Shown: positions 35,254 to 56,182 of the stretch, piece by piece
Numbering within the stretch: the stretch's first letter is position 1
How the letters are laid out: each line of letters opens with the position of its first letter
Origin: Buxus sempervirens
Lineage: Eukaryota > Streptophyta > Magnoliopsida > Buxales > Buxaceae
Direction of reading: 5' to 3'
Assembly: GCA_947561395.2 (NCBI GenBank)
Contig: OX387184.1
Location: forward strand, 15,542,205-15,606,204
DNA length: 64,000 nucleotides
The notes under the pieces: generated by a model
Told to the model about the DNA's origin: nothing
The model's input: the letters and a program-made list of their open reading frames with translations, nothing else
Database searches by the model: none
Program-made: the position numbers and the translations under genes

Positions 35254-36594
35254 GCAAGCAGTAGATGGATCATGGATGGAGCTCCAAACAAGACAATTTT
35301 CTTGGACAGAAAAGGAAAAGAAAAAAATTAAATCCGTTGAGGTGAAGTTGAAAATTCATTCAGCCCCCAATTTTCCCAGCCCTTTTTACTTTTTAACTTG
35401 TTAAAATGTATCTCTGTATCTTTAGCACCAATGTATGTATCATAATCCACTTAATTTCCCTTTAAAAAGGTGTTTGTTATTTACACGTAAACGTTGTTTT
35501 CACTTACATTAATGGTGTATATAGATGGTCCTTAGTCTTAATGGTTGAGTTTTTTATAGGTTTCACTCGAGTCCCTTTTTCCTCCCTTTCCCAATGACAG
35601 AACAGAAAGCTCATCAAAATCTAATCTGCAAAAGCGACTTGCGTGTTCGTTGGCTGACCTCACTTGATGGTGACTAAGCCGTGGTGGGTTCTCTGGTCCT
35701 CTTAAACTTGTTTTCATTCATTCTGCTTCTTGGGCTTGCTAGCCATTTATCTCTACATAAATAATTCTTAATATGTTCTCTGTCTTCCACTCTTCCTTAA
35801 CATTCTGACAGTCCAGCTTTCATTATAATCCATTCCCATTGATGTTGCATGCATGTAGTAATTAAAAGGCTTTTATAATCAAAAGTATTCACTGGTACAA
35901 AATAAAACAATATAAAACCTGTAGATCTGGTTTTTGTTTTGACTGGGAATGATCGAATTGAAGCTCTTTTCATTCCATTTGACAACTAATTAAGCAGTAG
36001 CCCAACCATCTCAAAGTCTTCAAGATTATTATTATTATTATCAATGCATGCTTTTGATCTTCTTTCATCTTCATTCGTCTGCTCCAAGCAAACCCCATTA
36101 TTGTTATTAGTATTTTAATAAATAATCTGTCAGATACCAGGCATATATGGCGCGACAAGTCAAGCTCATTCAGCTGTATATCATTTTCGTATAATGGCAG
36201 CTCATGAATGAAGTAAACAAGGGCACGGTGTGAGAGAGCAGGACAAGATCCACAGCAGCTCTGTTTAAAAAAATTTAAGTTGTGTGGTGTACACCTACCC
36301 AACTGTAGCTTTCTCGCTAATACGTACGCGCAGGTTGGGTAACATATGGGCCTAGGCGTCTCGTGACTCTGTCTGAGGGGCTACCCTACAGCGTCCTCTT
36401 CCGTATTAAGCTAATGTCATTTCCGGGTCCCACCTTAAATTGACCTGATCAAAGTTTAATCTCCCCACCATGTGAGTTTGCTTACCATTAACGACAATTA
36501 TTAGCTCATAATTTGACGCGTACTTGCACTCGGTCAAAGAGAGATTAGAACTCGCAAGTACTTAATATGCCTACTGTTGTTGCACGAGAGAGGG
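35254..36594 (+). other. BRI1 3' flank and intergenic DNA
   Basis: The 3' UTR should lie in roughly the first 200-250 bases (A-rich near 35310, ATGTATGTATCATAA near 35430). Beyond that is AT-rich DNA with an ATT repeat near 36027-36041. No gene seen. Confidence 0.45.
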
Positions 36595-36745
36595 GGTGGG
36601 GACAGAGCTTTGGCCGTTAGTGTTTTTTCACGTGGGATCTGCATGAAAACATTAACAGTAAGATGCTCCGCATGACAGCATCTCACGATTAAAACAGGAA
36701 GAAATTCGCTAAAACATAATAAAAGATTTCATTCGGGACCCAGTT
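36595..36745. mobile_element. MITE related to 17184-17391, copy 2
   Basis: It is in the opposite orientation to copy 1. Shared parts are the GATGCTCCGCATGACAGCATCTC hairpin region (about 36662-36685), the CACGTGGGATCTGCATGA segment and the right end GAAATCTTTTATTATG (read on the minus strand). It is shorter and more diverged; borders are approximate. Confidence 0.5.
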
Positions 36746-37297
36746 TTCATCTGGCACTTAACATACATTAATTAAATATAGAAAAATTTACACTTAATTA
36801 TCTCCCTTCTTGTTTATGAAAATTACAGTAACCCTTATCTCCATTCTATTTTTGTTGTCTACTTCATATCCTTTCCCTTTTGTACAAATTTTAATATATT
36901 TAGATGAATTTATACCAAAATTGTAGGATTTTGAGATTTTTATAATAAAAAATAAATTTTTAAATGTTTAAAAGTCTTAATAATCAATTTAAATATCATG
37001 GTGATTTTTTATTTAGATTTTAAAAATTTTCTTATTTCAAATAAAAATTTGCTAAGGGATAAAATATTTGAATTATGTTTTCTGATAAGGTCGGTAAATG
37101 TCATTTCAGAAATCTCAAGGGAAGTATCTGCAGTTGTCAGAAACCTTAAGGGAGCTTAGTGTAATTTACTCTTAAACATATGTAGGGTTGTGTTTGGGGC
37201 GTTTAGAAAATGTTTCTTTTGTTTCACATATGTAATTGCAAGCAAAGTAAATTTTACTGTACTCAACAACCTGATACAATCTAAAATCCAATCTGAA
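36746..37297. other. Intergenic, no gene seen
   Basis: Strongly AT-rich, with no supported feature. Confidence 0.4.
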
Positions 37298-37447
37298 TCT
37301 TGATGGAATGTGTTTGTGGATCCTAATCCCTTATGAGCCAAATGAGGCTTAAGCATAGTTTAATTTTTTTTTTCTTGATGGAATGTGTTTGTGGATCCTA
37401 ATCCCTTATGAGCCAAATGAGGCTTAAGCATAGTTTAATTTTTTTTT
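37298..37447 (+). repeat. Tandem duplication, 2 x 75 bp
   Basis: TCTTGATGGAATGTGTTTG begins copies at 37298 and 37373. The copies are essentially identical down to the T run at the end, which differs only in length. The duplication is recent or an assembly artefact. Confidence 0.85.
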
Positions 37448-37496
37448 TTTTGGGTGTGTTTTCTTTGAAAGCTATTGGTATGATATTTTTAACTTG

Positions 37497-37612
37497 TGGA
37501 TTATAGGTAGGAATGGCAATGGGGTGGGATTTGGCAGACTCTATCTTGCTCATATGGATTATAGGTAGGAATGGCAATGGGGTGGGATTTGGCAGACTCT
37601 ATCTTGCTCATA
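37497..37612 (+). repeat. Tandem duplication of the hAT left end, 2 x 58 bp
   Basis: TGGATTATAGGTAGGAATGG starts copies at 37497 and 37555. The unit contains the target-site bases and the first 47 bases of the hAT element. The copies are identical. Confidence 0.85.
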
Positions 37613-38069
37613 TATGTGAGGGTATAGCCTATACCAAATCCTAATTTTGTCCCCTATCATGTTGGTAACGAATGGAGTCAAGGTTGACCTGGTTGTATTA
37701 TGTAAAAAAATATGTGTTTTTAAATAAAGTATATAAATTTAATAATATATTTCTTCATAAAATATGTATTTTCATATATGATATATATGAAAAATAGTAT
37801 TTTAAACATATAAAAATAATATCAAATAGATTAAGGGGTTAAACTAAACCCTATCGCGACTTATGCTGTTTTATCTAAGTAATGATTGTCTGCAGCACAA
37901 ATTCACTTTATAATATATACAGCAAGACACAATGATGTGAGGTCCATGAATTCTTCACTTAGGTAGGTCTACATCAATATCTTTTGTTGTACATGTTGTA
38001 AATGTGATCTAAGCTATAGAGGATATATAGTCGTTTTATCCGTTTAGCTCACCGCCGTTGCCATCCTTA
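37508..38069. mobile_element. Non-autonomous hAT element, 562 bp
   Basis: Terminal inverted repeats are TAGGAATGGCAATGG at the left and the complement of CCGTTGCCATCCTTA at the right. The 8-bp flanks ATTATAGG (37500-37507) and ATTATTGG (38070-38077) match at 7 of 8 positions, as expected for hAT insertion. The interior is AT-rich and non-coding. Both ends are duplicated locally (see the next entries). Confidence 0.75.
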
Positions 38070-38130
38070 ATTATTGGTCACCATTAATTGACATTTCACC
38101 CATTGCCATCCTTAATTATTGGTCACCATT
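38058..38130 (+). repeat. Duplication of the hAT right end, period 45 bp
   Basis: A 28-bp sequence beginning TTGCCATCCTTAATTATTGG occurs at 38058-38085 and 38103-38130. It covers the last bases of the hAT element, its target-site copy and 8 bases of flank. Confidence 0.8.
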
Positions 38131-38139
38131 TAACTATGC

Positions 38140-41100
38140 CAGTGTCAGCTGATTTTTTTTTCTTTGATAAAGGCAAACCTTAGGCAATTTCATTCAAAAA
38201 TAAGATGATTACAACTGCTGATATCACTTAAAAAAAAAAAAAAGGCAATGTCAGCTGATGCTAGTAAAGGGGTCATTCAATACCATTAATTAATTATTAG
38301 TATTTGGCAAGATTTAAATAAAACCTTGACTGGCTTCATCAGCTTCAAAGACAGCCCTTAAATGGTTATTAAACTTAAACCCCGTGCTAACACGAAAAAA
38401 GGAAAAAAATTGTCGACGCTGACGGGCAAAGGAGCACACGTGCAGACCGACATGGACCTGGCAAGTGGGAAGGTGACCGGATAAGCTTTACGGGCAGGAG
38501 ACACAGTAGGGGCCTTGTACTGTGGGGAGTAGGGCAGGAGGAATAATTGAATGGAAGGGGCAGCTCAGCTCTGCTCGGCACCGTCGCCTCGATCTGCCCC
38601 ACGTGCACGAACCCAGGCAGCGGGCCCCACTTGCCGGTCCACCCGTTCGGATAAAGACGACGAAGCGACAAAGAAACAAAAGCGACGGTCAAGATATTTT
38701 TATTTATTTAATAGATTATTACTGTATTGTATTGTACAAGTCCCCATCACACGCTATCAAATCTTTTAAACGTAAATTAAGCAAAGCGAAGCGTTTGAAT
38801 CACGCGCCATCTTTCTTATCCTCTTAAGCGAAAGGCTAAAGGGGGGACAAAAACAAGACCAAATCTCGTCACGCTCCGGCTTTTACGAGTTTCGTTGTCA
38901 CGCGCTCTGGATTTCTAGGCAATGTTATATTATATTGTACAAGTGGTTCTAGCATTAATAGGTAGTCCTTGAAATCAGGGTTTGAACGTGCGAATCACGA
39001 GGAACCACGTGCTTCTCTCTGCCCCGCTCCCTGCATGGGGAAGGGTTCTTCTTTTTCTTAGATAGATATTTTTTTTAAATCGATTGATACGAAGACGGGT
39101 CTTTGTTTGTACGTGTGGGTTAATGGGTCCCACGTGGGATTGCTTCGATGTTGGACAAGAATAATCTCGCTTACACCCCCATTTAGATATTATTAATTAA
39201 AACCTACCTTCACATATTTACAAATGATTTCAAAACCTCCCTTTGTCAAACTGGAATGTTGAAAGGACCGAGATACCCTTTGAGGTTTATTTCAAAAAAT
39301 ATCCAACTTTAAATTAAACAAGTTTTAAGAAGAATAAACTTCCAACTTCTCCAATTGGACATTCACCGAAAGGTTTTCTTATCAATGGACATCGTTTATA
39401 GCGAGGGCTGTATACACCCAGTCATATAAATGCATGAGGCTCCCAAAAAAATGAACAGGGCCCTTCCGTGATGTGAGAGGGTGTGTACAACAGAAACCTT
39501 TTAAGTGATCATTTGTGCATATGCAATGGAGTATTTTTGGCATAAGTGAAAAACCTCATGGCTGTCAGTGCGATTATCCTTAATAAACATTTAGGCACGG
39601 TCAATATATAATTATATATATAAAGAAAAGAAAATTTTAATATTTGCACGTAGGGCAATGACGCAACTAGTGAGATAATAATTGAGGCGTGTCAATTGCT
39701 GGTTGAAAACTATTTCCCAACCCCCTCTTTGGCCTGGGTTTGGCTAAGGCCATCGAGAATTTCTAGAAGGGCTCCCATAAGGGTAAAGCCATGTGAGAAG
39801 GAAAAAAATAAAGAAGAAGAAGAAGAAGGAGAGAGCGAAGAAAATTTGTACATATGAGCTTATATAAGTAAGAAAGAGGAGGGGGCAGTTTGGTCACTAG
39901 AGTGAATAAGGATGGGCATTTTGGGAATTTCAAACAAAAGCCTTATGTGGCTGGGGGTGAGCGTAGTCATTGATGTTGTTAGGAGTTGTCATCATCAAGG
40001 GGGGAGCTGCTTGAAGATTCGGCCACGTGTCTCTAACGTATGAGTCTAGTAGTTGTACAATATTTGTCCTTTTCTGGTCATTGGGAGACGACATGCACAC
40101 GCATTTGGGTTTTTATCACTACTCAGAAGAGAAATCTTTTATTGTATTCGACGTGATTAATTAGAGTAGCTTTGAAGCTCGGATCGAAGTGTGTGAGCGA
40201 GGGAGCACGCCAAAGACGTAAAGATAAAGGTCTCGTAATGAGAGTATTATGGTTCGTGTGGGATGGTTATTGACTGACTCAGAACTCAGAAGGGAGGATG
40301 ATGAGGAGGAGGAAGCTTGGGGGGATCATAAGGATGAGTTCTCTTGCTGTAATGCTAAGTAGATTCTCTGAAATCTTGGAATTGTCAATAAGTATGTAAA
40401 CATCTCATCTTCCACTGTTTTCTCTCAGCTTTATCCCTCATGCTTAATTAAGTGGTTAAATCGTCTCGTTCCGTGCAACGGGATATGTCTATTTATCTAT
40501 CTCTTGATTCGAAATAAGAGCAGATTTGAAAAAGGATCTTAGAGTGTCTAGAATTGGACCGGAGAGTCTCTTAACGCTTTCTTAGAGTGGCTAAATGTTT
40601 CTTTGTCCTAGGTTTTGACACTTAGCGAGTGTACTTGGTGTTTGGGAGAGGAGCACTGAGCTGAGAGAAGGGGCACCCACGTGAGCCTCTAGAGCAAAAA
40701 CATAGGATGGAGTGCGAAGCGGGTCAAAGGGTGAATGTGGTCCTCAACGTGCCTCCTACGTTGGGCTGCACCGTTTTTTTTAGCTTGAAATGAAAACTAC
40801 GACCCCATGTACAACATGATGGAAGGCAAAGCTGGTCGGTCAACAGGACCGAGACGTCCGCGAGACTTTGGACGCTTTGCATGGAGTCTATATTAGACCC
40901 TATAGGTGTTAGGTTTTGGACCCATCTTCATGTCCTTTGTTAGGTGTTTTGTGTGTCATTCCTCAACGTGCAAATGCGTCCCCCTTAATTGGGCATATCA
41001 AGTTTTCCATGTGTCTGTTCAAGTGTTCCATGATATGCCTGCCTAGTGAAGCTTTGCTTACCTCATAAAGGAAATGAAACCAGCGGCATCCTACTTCTAC

Positions 41101-41626
41101 TTCTATTACTAGGCTTCTGATAACCTTTTTCTTTTTATTCCGTTTGGTGAGACACGACATCTGATGGAAGAAAAATAGCATACGTACCTTATCAGATGAT
41201 GCATTTCGCCTTCGCCATGTCGTATCATATAAGTCATGGATAGGCCTTTCTTTAAGACCGACCCCATAACTTTACGCCAAACCCCCCCATCATCATCATT
41301 ATTTTCCATCTTATCTGTCCAAATCCGGCTGTTACTGCATCTCTAATATATTGAGATGAAAAAAAAATTAACTAGCAATTTCCAATTCCCCCCCCCCCCC
41401 CCCCCCGTTGTTAAGAGCATTAAAAAAACTTCACCATTAACATAATAGAATGTGCTTCACGTAATCCACTGACCTGACACTTTGTTTTCCTTATAATCCC
41501 TCCCAAAAATATAAATATCTATATAAAGTATTTTAATGTCGGATAATAAAACGGAAACTCTCAAAATTCTTAGACCTAAAGACGCTTCCCTCACCTGATA
41601 ATCCCATATGTAGTTGAAAACAAAAC
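38140..41626. other. Intergenic, G-box-rich, no gene seen
   Basis: CACGTG boxes occur at 38437, 38600, 39006, 39131 and 40024. 38390-38900 is clearly GC-richer than its surroundings, like a plant promoter, yet no spliced or unspliced coding gene can be read from either strand. A GAA-rich stretch lies near 39813-39830 and a 19-base C run at 41388-41406. The end of this stretch (about 41400-41626) should hold the 3' UTR of the RPS18 gene on the minus strand. Confidence 0.4.
38453..38641. repeat. GC-rich inverted repeat
   Basis: 38453-38469 (TGGACCTGGCAAGTGGG) pairs with 38626-38641 (CCCACTTGCCGGTCCA), 16 pairs with one bulged base and a loop of about 156 bases. CACGTG boxes flank both arms on similar sides. 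It could be chance palindromy in a promoter or a foldback RNA. Confidence 0.5.
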
Positions 41627-51897
<10,271 letters not shown>

Positions 51898-52013
51898 CCT
51901 TTCCCCCTGTGTTTTGCACCACTCGTTTGATAAGAACAGGGATCTTGGCTTCGAGACTACAATCTGAAATTAGGTTGCGATGTTTTTATGCCCTTGCCGA
52001 AACAGCCACTCGG

Positions 52014-52023
52014 ATTAGGGTTT
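52014..52023 (-). promoter_or_regulatory. Telo-box (AAACCCTAAT) upstream of RPS18
   Basis: The minus strand reads AAACCCTAAT about 120 bases before the RPS18 start codon. Telo-boxes are a known signature of plant ribosomal protein promoters, usually near the start of transcription. A CTTATAAAATG sequence at about 52059-52069 could act as a TATA element. Confidence 0.6.
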
Positions 52024-52205
52024 TGTTGTTCCTCTCAGACGAATTTGTCCTTCTAGCATTTTATAAGGACGATTATGACCAATGACGTCAGAAGTGTAAA
52101 CTTGGTAAAAAAACACATCCCCTGTTTGCATAAATTCTAAATTCATAATATTACATAATAAATTTTTTTCTTTTCTTTTTGGAGCAAGTGAAAGGGGGTT
52201 GTCAG

Positions 52206-52475
52206 AAGGGTTGCTTACCGGCCCGGCATGACACAGCCCACCTGGGAGAAGGGCCTGCCATGCCTGGCTGTAACCCAATACCGCAGGCATGCGGCTAGCA
52301 AGCCATCCACAGGCCGTATAATAAATTTATTAAGAAATTCAGAAAAATAGAAAAAAATAAATAACATAGAAAATTTTAAAAATATATATTTATTATTCAC
52401 ATATATTGGGATACAATTTTCTCCAAAATTGTAAAGAAAAATAAAAAAAACCCCCACAAAAGGCAAAAAACCGCG

Positions 52476-52507
<32 letters not shown>

Positions 52508-52781
52508 TTCCACCCCTTTTAATGCAAGCTCGTGGGCCAACATGGTATGGCAAGCTTAAAGTGTGATGTGCTGCCAGCATGCTTCATGGCCATGGCTCGT
52601 CGAGCCATCATGCATGGCAAGCCGTGCCTTTGACGAGCCCAGTGCTTGGTACCCCAAGTACAACATGGCCTGCTAATAAGTGTTGGGCCATGCCGATTAT
52701 GCGCCGTGTTGGGCATGGGCACGCTTTAAGCATGTTGGGTCATGTCGTGCCCGTGCTGGCTTGGCCTGATAAACAACCCTA
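52206..52781. mobile_element. Non-autonomous hAT element with 32-base C run
   Basis: The left end AAGGGTTGCTTACCGGCC and the right end (inverted TAGGGTTGTTTATCAGGCC) match the ends of the 6-kb hAT at 56820-62808. The 8-bp flanks GTTGTCAG (52198-52205) and GCTGCCAG (52782-52789) match at 6 of 8, both differences being C/T transitions. GC-rich subterminal repeats built on GGCCATG/GCATGGC surround an AT-rich core and a C run at 52476-52507. It is 576 bp with no transposase, probably an internal-deletion derivative of the same family. It sits about 300 bp upstream of the RPS18 start. Confidence 0.8.
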
Positions 52782-52796
52782 GCTGCCAGCATGGTC

Positions 52797-52936
52797 GCCT
52801 AGTGTGACCATAGGGGCTTCCTCCCCATTGCTGAATGTTTGGATTGAGCCATAGCTACCAAATCAACCTCACCTTAGGTGAGGGAATTGGGCCGTCGCTA
52901 CGACACTACAAAAGTGCATTGTTCTTGCATGCGGAG
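52797..52936 (-). mobile_element. SINE, minus strand, 3' half (split by a solo LTR)
   Basis: Read on the minus strand this matches the 3' half of the SINE at 17477-17691, for example GAATGTTTGGATTGAGCCAT on the plus strand. The SINE is interrupted at 52936 by a solo LTR. The 5' half resumes at 55365 to about 55415 (TAGTCCTTGAACTAA, then a diverged continuation), so the SINE was present before the LTR insertion. Confidence 0.6.
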
Positions 52937-55364
52937 TGTAAGACCCCAGAAATTTCCTAATCTTAAAATTAAATAATAAATAATATTTATTTGAGGATTT
53001 TATTGATGGAATTGATTTATAATTATAGGTGATCACATTGATAGCGAAGATCAGGAGTTTGGCGCAGATCTGACCGTTGGATCATGATATATTAAGGTAA
53101 AAATTAAAACTATGATGATACTGTGTTCTGATTGGTTAGGCATGTAATAGATGATAGTGTTGTGCTGCGTAGCATCATAAGGGGAGATAAAAGGGTTTTA
53201 TACCCTATGAGAATACAGTTTGTATTTTCCATCGTATTGTTGGTGTATTCGGCAGCTGGAGGAGACAAACAAAAGAAAGAAACCGAGAGAAGAAGAAGAA
53301 GAAGAAGGAGGAATGACGTGTTGATTTCGAGCTTCTCAGCAATCCAGGAGTGTCCTGTGTTTGATAAGAGAGGGAGTCATCGCTGGAGAGAGTAGGAAGA
53401 AGAACTTGTTCGATACAGGTAGGTAACACACCCTATTTGTCGTTGATTTTGTGTTTTCTTGTTGTTTGATCACAAATGCATGTTTAATCATAGTATATAC
53501 GTATGTTTTGTTAGCTTATTGTTGACTATGTATGTAGAATTTGCTTAGAATTGAGAAAAATATAGATTTAGATCTCGGATTTGCCGCAGTCGAGGGGGTC
53601 ACTTACTTCGATCACCTAGGCGGTCGTAGGCAACCGTTCATTAAATTTTGCAGAGCTTAGGTCGCCCACCATCGCCTAGGCGATGGGGTAGGTGACCGTA
53701 TATTTGGTTGGTCGCTTAGAGGGATCGCCTAGGCGATCACCTGAGCAACCGTTGAAGTGAAAATTTTCAGATTTTAGAACACCCGCCCAGCCAAGTCGCC
53801 TAGGCGACTGTGCTGAGCGACCGAAATAGAAAAATTGAAATACTAAAAATTTGATTTTTAATTGGAAATAAAATGATTCTAAGTAGATTTTACCATTTGA
53901 ATTAGATGATTTGAGATAGATTTAACTATTCAAATAACCTATTTTCTACATAAACACTTAAGGAATTATTTTAGGTTTGATAGTTGCCAAATTTGAAAAT
54001 AATTTGGGATTTTTGAGATTTTAAACTTGAACCCTATTTGACTGAGATATTTATTCAGAAACATTTATTTCCACACATTATGATTTCTGACTTCCACAGA
54101 TAGAGACTTAATACCAGAAACCCAAATCCAGTTAAATTAACTTTGATAAAATTTACATATCAAAACTTTATATATGCCACTAGGCACTATTATTATATAA
54201 ATATACATACAGATGAGTCCTTAGTGTTTAGTGAGCATAGCTGAATATGGATCCATAGAATAAGCTAGATAGCGAAGGAGTATTTATTTTGGGCTGAGTA
54301 CTCCCATTTGTGAGCGTGCTTCCTTTGCAAGTTAGTTTGCTCTGGAAGGTCCCATGTCTGTAAGGTCATTTCGAGCCTCGCTGGTGATTCCTGTACATGC
54401 GGACCAGCGGCCATCTTCATGTACTGATTCAGGGGCTGCATGTTGGTGGTTCATGCCAACTTTTTGAGTGTCTTAGTAGCTTCGCCCATAAGACGCATGG
54501 TGGTATAGCATTGAAGAGTGTCTTCTCAAAATCTTATCTTTCTTTGTGAGTCCTGCAATGACACTATTGATTGTTATATGCTTGTTTAACGTTACATTGA
54601 CACATGTGTAGTTGTATATGATTTATCTTTTGATTGGATTCGGTTACTTGTTTATTACTTCGGGAATGTTGGATATTGTCTTGGCTTTCGCTACCATGGA
54701 AATTTATACCAGTTTATTTCTGGATTTTGTTTCCTATTATTGCTCGATTAGATACATGAATTTTGGAATTGATAAATACTGATTATTTTCCTTTGACTGC
54801 TATATTTGACGAAAATGAAACCTGCTTAATTGTGACTTCATCGAGCATAAAAATTGGTTACTTTATCTATATAAACTGTTTTAGCATGCATCGTATTACC
54901 TACTGAGATATTCATATCTCACTCGTTTGTTTTTGTTTTTGTTTTTCAGTTGATACACGAGAGGGGGATCCAAGTATTGATACTCAAGGAGAGTTTGTAG
55001 ATTTCCTTTCTGAAGACTGCTACTATCCGGATCGAGTTGAGGTTGTCTGAGAGATGAGACATTTGATTAACTATTGGTTTATTTCATTTATCGACTTGAT
55101 GTATTGAGAGAGAGTGTGAGAGTTTTAGAAACCTTAATCATACCAGACATGATCTTTGACTTTGATGGTTCTTTATTCTTTATCAAATTTATGGTGATGA
55201 TAGACATTACACTTCCGCACATTATATTATTCCGCTCTTTGATATTCACATTTAAATTTTTTGATTTATAGTTTGGTATTTTTGTTGGTGTTATTATGGG
55301 CCCAGTAGCACTTGGATTCGGGTTAGATGCCGGTTTTGCATTGACCTGGGTTCGAGGCGCTACA
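52937..55364 (+). mobile_element. Solo LTR A, 2428 bp
   Basis: The element starts TGTAAGACCCCAG and ends GAGGCGCTACA, with the TG...CA ends of an LTR. It contains no retroelement coding domains and no second LTR, so it is a solo LTR left by recombination. The flanks CGGAG and TGGTG match at only 3 of 5 bases, which may reflect age. It lies inside a SINE. Internal features are a strong donor-like site at 53418 (ACAG|GTAGGTAA), a TCGCCTAGGCGA palindrome block at about 53610-53820, and a TGAGATA-TTCA-TATCTCA hairpin at 54904-54921. An acceptor-like T-rich CAG ends at 54949. Its layout matches solo LTR B. Confidence 0.75.
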
Positions 55365-55415
55365 TGGTGATAATTGCCTTAGTCCTTGAACTAATCTATA
55401 GGCTTTGACTCCCCC
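55365..55415 (-). mobile_element. SINE, minus strand, 5' half remnant
   Basis: This is the continuation of the SINE interrupted at 52936. The minus-strand copy of CCAAGGGTTAGTCCCAAGGA in the intact SINE corresponds to TAGTCCTTGAACTAATCTAT here. Similarity fades after about 55415. Confidence 0.4.
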
Positions 55416-56182
55416 ACAGGACTGTTGGAACACCACTTCCGTAGATAATTCACTTTTTTTATTATCTAGCTTCTTGCTTGCCTTTGTGCCTCATAATGAG
55501 GAAAAAAAATTTCAAAAAGTGAAAAATAAAGTCCCCAATGAATACACACATTTTGGATCTGTAATGGATATACTAGAGTTGTAAATGTAACCCAGACCTC
55601 CCAAACCACACCAGACCCAACCTGAATAAGTACTCAAATTGAGCATTTATTTTGAGTTTAGGTTTGGGCCGAGCTTCATTTGTTACCTGATGTTGAATTT
55701 AGGTTGCATTTAAGCTCATGTTATACATGTAGCACATATGGATATGTATATGTAAGTATTTGTATGTATGTAAATCTAAGTCTCACATCGAAAATGGATA
55801 AAAGCCCAGTAAAGTATAAGAGTCAGGAAGAACACTTAATTTAGCAAGGCGCCTTTTTGGGACAAAATTGTACAGGTTTAGGCTCAAAGCGGACAATACA
55901 TCACTGGGTTGAGATGTTAAAATGTATATGTAACATTATTTTTCTTTTCCTTTTACACTGTCTTTGTAGTTATATAATCAACTATAAAGTATAAATCTAT
56001 TAACAAGTGATAACAAATTTGTAAATTTTTCCATGATAAATAATTTAAATATGATTTATATTTGAATTTAAATATAATATGCTCAATGAATGTGATATTC
56101 TAACATTTGCATTCATATAAAAAAATCTATGAAATTTCTAACATTTTAATTTAAAAATGATAACAAATTTAAATTTTTTTAG
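55416..56182. other. Repeat-like AT-rich DNA, no gene seen
   Basis: The stretch begins with a TAGAGTTGTAAATGTAACCC segment near 55573 that resembles the GGGTTGACCC-type hAT elements, but no matching right end was found. The rest is AT-rich. Confidence 0.35.

Noticed and set aside
38522-38827. 101-codon plus-strand frame in GC-rich DNA
   Set aside because: It has competing frames on both strands, no domain and no codon-use support; treated as promoter-like DNA.
54950-55050. Conserved peptide (DTRE.. / DTRGE..) after the LTR acceptor sites
   Set aside because: Both LTRs read a short similar frame, but no ATG is available in frame across the proposed junction, and the upstream frame soon meets a stop. 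The similarity is more likely at the DNA level.
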